Below, in pieces: positions 6,222 through 8,262 of a stretch of DNA of 8,262 bases. The position numbers and the translations under genes are program-made. The notes under the pieces are model-generated. The model was not told the origin of the DNA, searched no databases, and saw only the letters and a program-made list of their open reading frames with translations. The stretch is from Acidobacteriota bacterium (GTDB lineage: Bacteria > Acidobacteriota > Terriglobia > UBA7540). Numbering within the stretch: position 1 is the stretch's first letter; the number at the start of each line of letters is the position of its first letter. Where the stretch lies: NCBI GenBank assembly GCA_021828225.1, contig JAKASH010000104.1, positions 1 through 8,262 of the forward strand. Direction: 5' to 3'.

Positions 6222-6471
6222 GCGAAACCTCATTAAAATCCCTCAAGCATTTGGCAAGGCAGAGGTCGTGACATTAACTGCTTTAATTTCAGCGCAACTT
6301 GATTCGCTCAGCCTGGTTTTTCGACCCTGGGACCTCTCGAAGGCGTCCCCCTCCGCCCAGTCTTTGGCGCTAAAAAGTCAGCGGAAGCGTCGTGTATTGC
6401 CGAGTTATGTGGAAGTCGGTGGGCAGCCTTGGGTGGTGAGGGCGGCTGGCCTCTCCTGATAATCCGCCCAG

Positions 6472-6501
6472 CAAGGCCCGGTACGAACGTATTCACCGCA
6501 G
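6472..6501 (-). other. 30-base fragment resembling the 3' part of 16S rRNA
   Basis: On the minus strand this reads CTGCGGTGAATACGTTC, then GTA, then CCGGGCCTTG. Bacterial 16S rRNA near E. coli positions 1370-1400 carries the same two blocks joined directly (the universal CGGTGAATACGTTC...GGGCCTTG region), so the match is 27 bases with a three-base insertion. Similarity stops abruptly on both sides: no TACACACCGCC follows and no upstream helix 43 sequence precedes. It is not a functional rRNA. It may be an rRNA-derived fragment inside a dispersed element. Confidence 0.4.
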
Positions 6502-6654
6502 ACTTTGGATGGTAAACTGCAGCCTGCCTGTTGCCATCTCGATCGGGGTTTCCGGTCCGCGCAATCGTCCCAATGGGGCGGAGCGCTGCTTCGTTTGAAT
6601 TCAGCCAGTGCCTGTCTCAGCTTCCGCCTGCCCGCTCCTCAACCTGCCGCAAGA

Positions 6655-8262
6655 TCAGGCGACCAACCCAGACGGAGGCCGATCTTTCGGAGCCACCGCC
6701 CATTGCTTGTTGGGCTTGGAAGACATGTGGAAGACTAGCTCGCCCCCCTTCACAATTTCACTGTGTGTGATCCAGGAGCGATCGAGCTCCCTTCCATTGA
6801 GGGACACGCGCGCGATATAGCAGTTTTCCGGTTTGTTGTTGTGTGCAATAACAGAAAATTCCGTCTTTGAGAGCGGGTTGTGGATCACTGCGCGATCCAC
6901 CATCGGGCTTCCGATGACGTAAACTCCCGTGGCCGCGTTGACCGGATAGAAGCCCAGGGCCGCAAACACGTACCACGAAGACTGGTTACCACAGTCATCA
7001 TTGCCGGGGATGCCTCCCGGCCCGCTGTTATAGACCCGCGAAGCAACCTGGCGCACCCAGTATTGCGTTTTCCACGCTGCGCCCGCAAAGGGATACAAGT
7101 AAGGTATGTGATCGCTTGGTTCATTACCCTGGGCGTCTTGCCCCACCAATCCGCTGATGTCTGGCGGCGAGTTGTAAACCTTGGATGGCGCGGCGAAGAG
7201 GGCGTCGAGCTTGGCGATAAACGCTTCGTCACCTCCGTAGAGATCGATTAATCCCTGAACATCCTGCATCACGTTGAACGTCGCCTGCCAGGCATCGGAT
7301 TCGGTGTAGTCGTACCAGTATTCCGTGCGCGGATTGAACGGCTCGCGCCAGCGCCCGTCAAGGTACTTGCCGCGCATAAATCCCGTCTTGGGATCAAAAA
7401 GATTGCGATAGTTCTGCCCCAGTTTGTAAAAGTAGGAGGCGTCCTCATGTTTGCCTAGAAGCTCGGCGAACGCCCCCACACACCAGTAATCATAAGCATA
7501 ATCCAGAGTCCGCGAGACGCTCTGCTTGCCGGCCCGAGGTCCGGTCAAGCCGCCCGATCCGGTAGGGATAAAGCCGTATTTGCGAAACTGCCCTTGATAG
7601 TTGCGATCGTTCATTGCCGTGGCCTTAAGCGCCGCATACATGGCTTCGGCGTCCCAGTCCCGCAATCCGCGGGTGTACGCCGCCACGATCATGCCGGCGC
7701 TATGAAAACCGGTCATGGCCCAGGTTTCATTGGCCCAAAGCGGCCAGTCCGGAAGGCTCTGCTGATTGAGTTGGCGGTAGTCGGCCAGAAAAGTGTCCAT
7801 GATGTCGTGCACGATCGAAGGACGGACAATCGTCAGGAACGGGAACTGGCTGCGGTAAATGTCCCAAATAGACAATGCAGTGTACTTGGTAAACGTGGTA
7901 TTCCGATGATTGCGCCTGTCCTGTCCCCGATAAGATCCATCCACGTCGCTGTAGGTGGTCGGTGAGATCAACCCATGGTACATCCCGGTATAAAACGTCT
8001 TGCGTGTCCCCTCATCCGGGATATCCGCAGTGATCGAGCCCAGCGCTTTGCTCCATGAGGCCGCTGCTTCGTCGCAAATACGATCAAAGTCAGTATGTGG
8101 AATTTCCGCCGTCAGGTTTTTCCGCGCATTTTCTATGGTCGTGCCCGAGATTCCTACTTTCAAAATGACTGTGTTTCCGCGCAGCTTCTCGAAGGAAGCG
8201 GCGGCCCGTAGGTGTACGCCGTTAATCGCCGTTCCGTCGGTCTGGACTACCTTGCCGTCGAC
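6655..8262 (-). CDS. GH92 alpha-mannosidase, C-terminal part, 5' end beyond window
   Basis: The frame is open from base 8262 to the stop at 6657-6655, giving 535 residues. A TTG at 8163-8161 is not a credible start: the 33 upstream codons continue the family sequence (SFEKLRGNTVILKVGIS), matching the KVGIS...ENARKNL segment that lies inside GH92 proteins. GH92 enzymes are calcium-dependent exo-alpha-mannosidases, usually exported, that trim alpha-linked mannose from glycans. Visible blocks: TRKTFYTGMYHGLI (about 86-99), YSDVDGSYRG (104-113), LSIWDIYR (130-137), VSRTLDYAYDYWCV (249-262), YDYTESDAWQA (317-327), whose Glu321 aligns with the family's catalytic acid, and GNDDCGNQSSWYVFAALGFYPV (420-441), whose Asp pair supplies the base. 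The usual CGQMSAWYV or CGEMSAWYV reads CGNQSSWYV here. The missing N-terminal beta-sandwich domain and any signal peptide lie to the right of the window. The C-terminus is complete. The gene converges on tex, with no visible carbohydrate-uptake neighbour. Confidence 0.95.
   Translation of the reverse strand, partial: VDGKVVQTDGTAINGVHLRAAASFEKLRGNTVILKVGISGTTIENARKNLTAEIPHTDFDRICDEAAASWSKALGSITADIPDEGTRKTFYTGMYHGLISPTTYSDVDGSYRGQDRRNHRNTTFTKYTALSIWDIYRSQFPFLTIVRPSIVHDIMDTFLADYRQLNQQSLPDWPLWANETWAMTGFHSAGMIVAAYTRGLRDWDAEAMYAALKATAMNDRNYQGQFRKYGFIPTGSGGLTGPRAGKQSVSRTLDYAYDYWCVGAFAELLGKHEDASYFYKLGQNYRNLFDPKTGFMRGKYLDGRWREPFNPRTEYWYDYTESDAWQATFNVMQDVQGLIDLYGGDEAFIAKLDALFAAPSKVYNSPPDISGLVGQDAQGNEPSDHIPYLYPFAGAAWKTQYWVRQVASRVYNSGPGGIPGNDDCGNQSSWYVFAALGFYPVNAATGVYVIGSPMVDRAVIHNPLSKTEFSVIAHNNKPENCYIARVSLNGRELDRSWITHSEIVKGGELVFHMSSKPNKQWAVAPKDRPPSGLVA

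Larger units (their letters stand above)
6166..6654. other. convergent intergenic region without a credible gene
   Basis: This 489-base stretch lies between the 3' ends of tex and the GH92 gene. Short open frames exist on both strands (6268-6459 plus, 6505-6738 plus, 6308-6496 minus), but they have no ribosome binding site, no recognisable motif and Arg/Pro/Ser-rich translations typical of noncoding GC-rich DNA. What it does hold is listed separately: a GGTGTCTGTCCC motif, a short hairpin and a 16S-like fragment. Confidence 0.6.

Noticed and set aside
6308..6496. 62-codon minus-strand open frame starting within the 16S-like fragment
   Set aside because: Its translation is low-complexity (Arg, Pro, Ser rich) with no ribosome binding site; the GTG start belongs to the rRNA-like sequence.
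8161..8163. TTG as the start of the GH92 protein
   Set aside because: The frame is open to base 8262 and the upstream residues continue the conserved family sequence, so the true start is outside the window.

Overview
The window has the look of a bacterial chromosome with moderately high GC, most likely from an environmental lineage related to Acidobacteriota. This is an inference from protein resemblance: the Crp/Fnr regulator belongs to a subfamily common there, and the GH92 glycosidase and paired B12-type radical SAM proteins fit. Nothing in the window proves the phylum. I see no phage, transposase, CRISPR, tRNA or complete rRNA gene.

Layout. Bases 1-999 (minus) hold the first 333 residues of a cobalamin-binding-type radical SAM protein that leaves the window at its left edge. 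Bases 1128-2693 (minus) hold a second, complete radical SAM protein of the same general architecture but a different subfamily. Upstream of it lies a 245-base gap with several clear inverted repeats, then a Crp/Fnr-type regulator (2939-3595, minus). All three genes read leftward. The 314-base divergent gap 3596-3909 carries a plausible sigma70-type promoter for the regulator and a 16-bp perfect palindrome placed like an autoregulatory operator. The gene for Tex, an RNA-binding S1-domain protein, runs rightward (3910-6165). A 489-base convergent gap (6166-6654) has no credible gene, but it holds a short hairpin, a GGTGTCTGTCCC motif and a 30-base segment nearly identical to the universally conserved 3' region of 16S rRNA. 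The right end (6655-8262, minus) is the C-terminal 535 residues of a GH92 family alpha-mannosidase whose start lies outside the window.

How the genes relate. The only functional linkage I can argue for is the regulator and the two radical SAM genes. They are co-directional, and palindromes sharing the core ATGC-N2-GCAT lie both in front of the regulator gene and between it and the radical SAM pair. This suggests one dimeric regulator controlling itself and the pair, but it is a hypothesis. Tex is a housekeeping-type nucleic-acid-binding protein and the GH92 enzyme is a glycan-degrading hydrolase. Neither shows a link to the rest.
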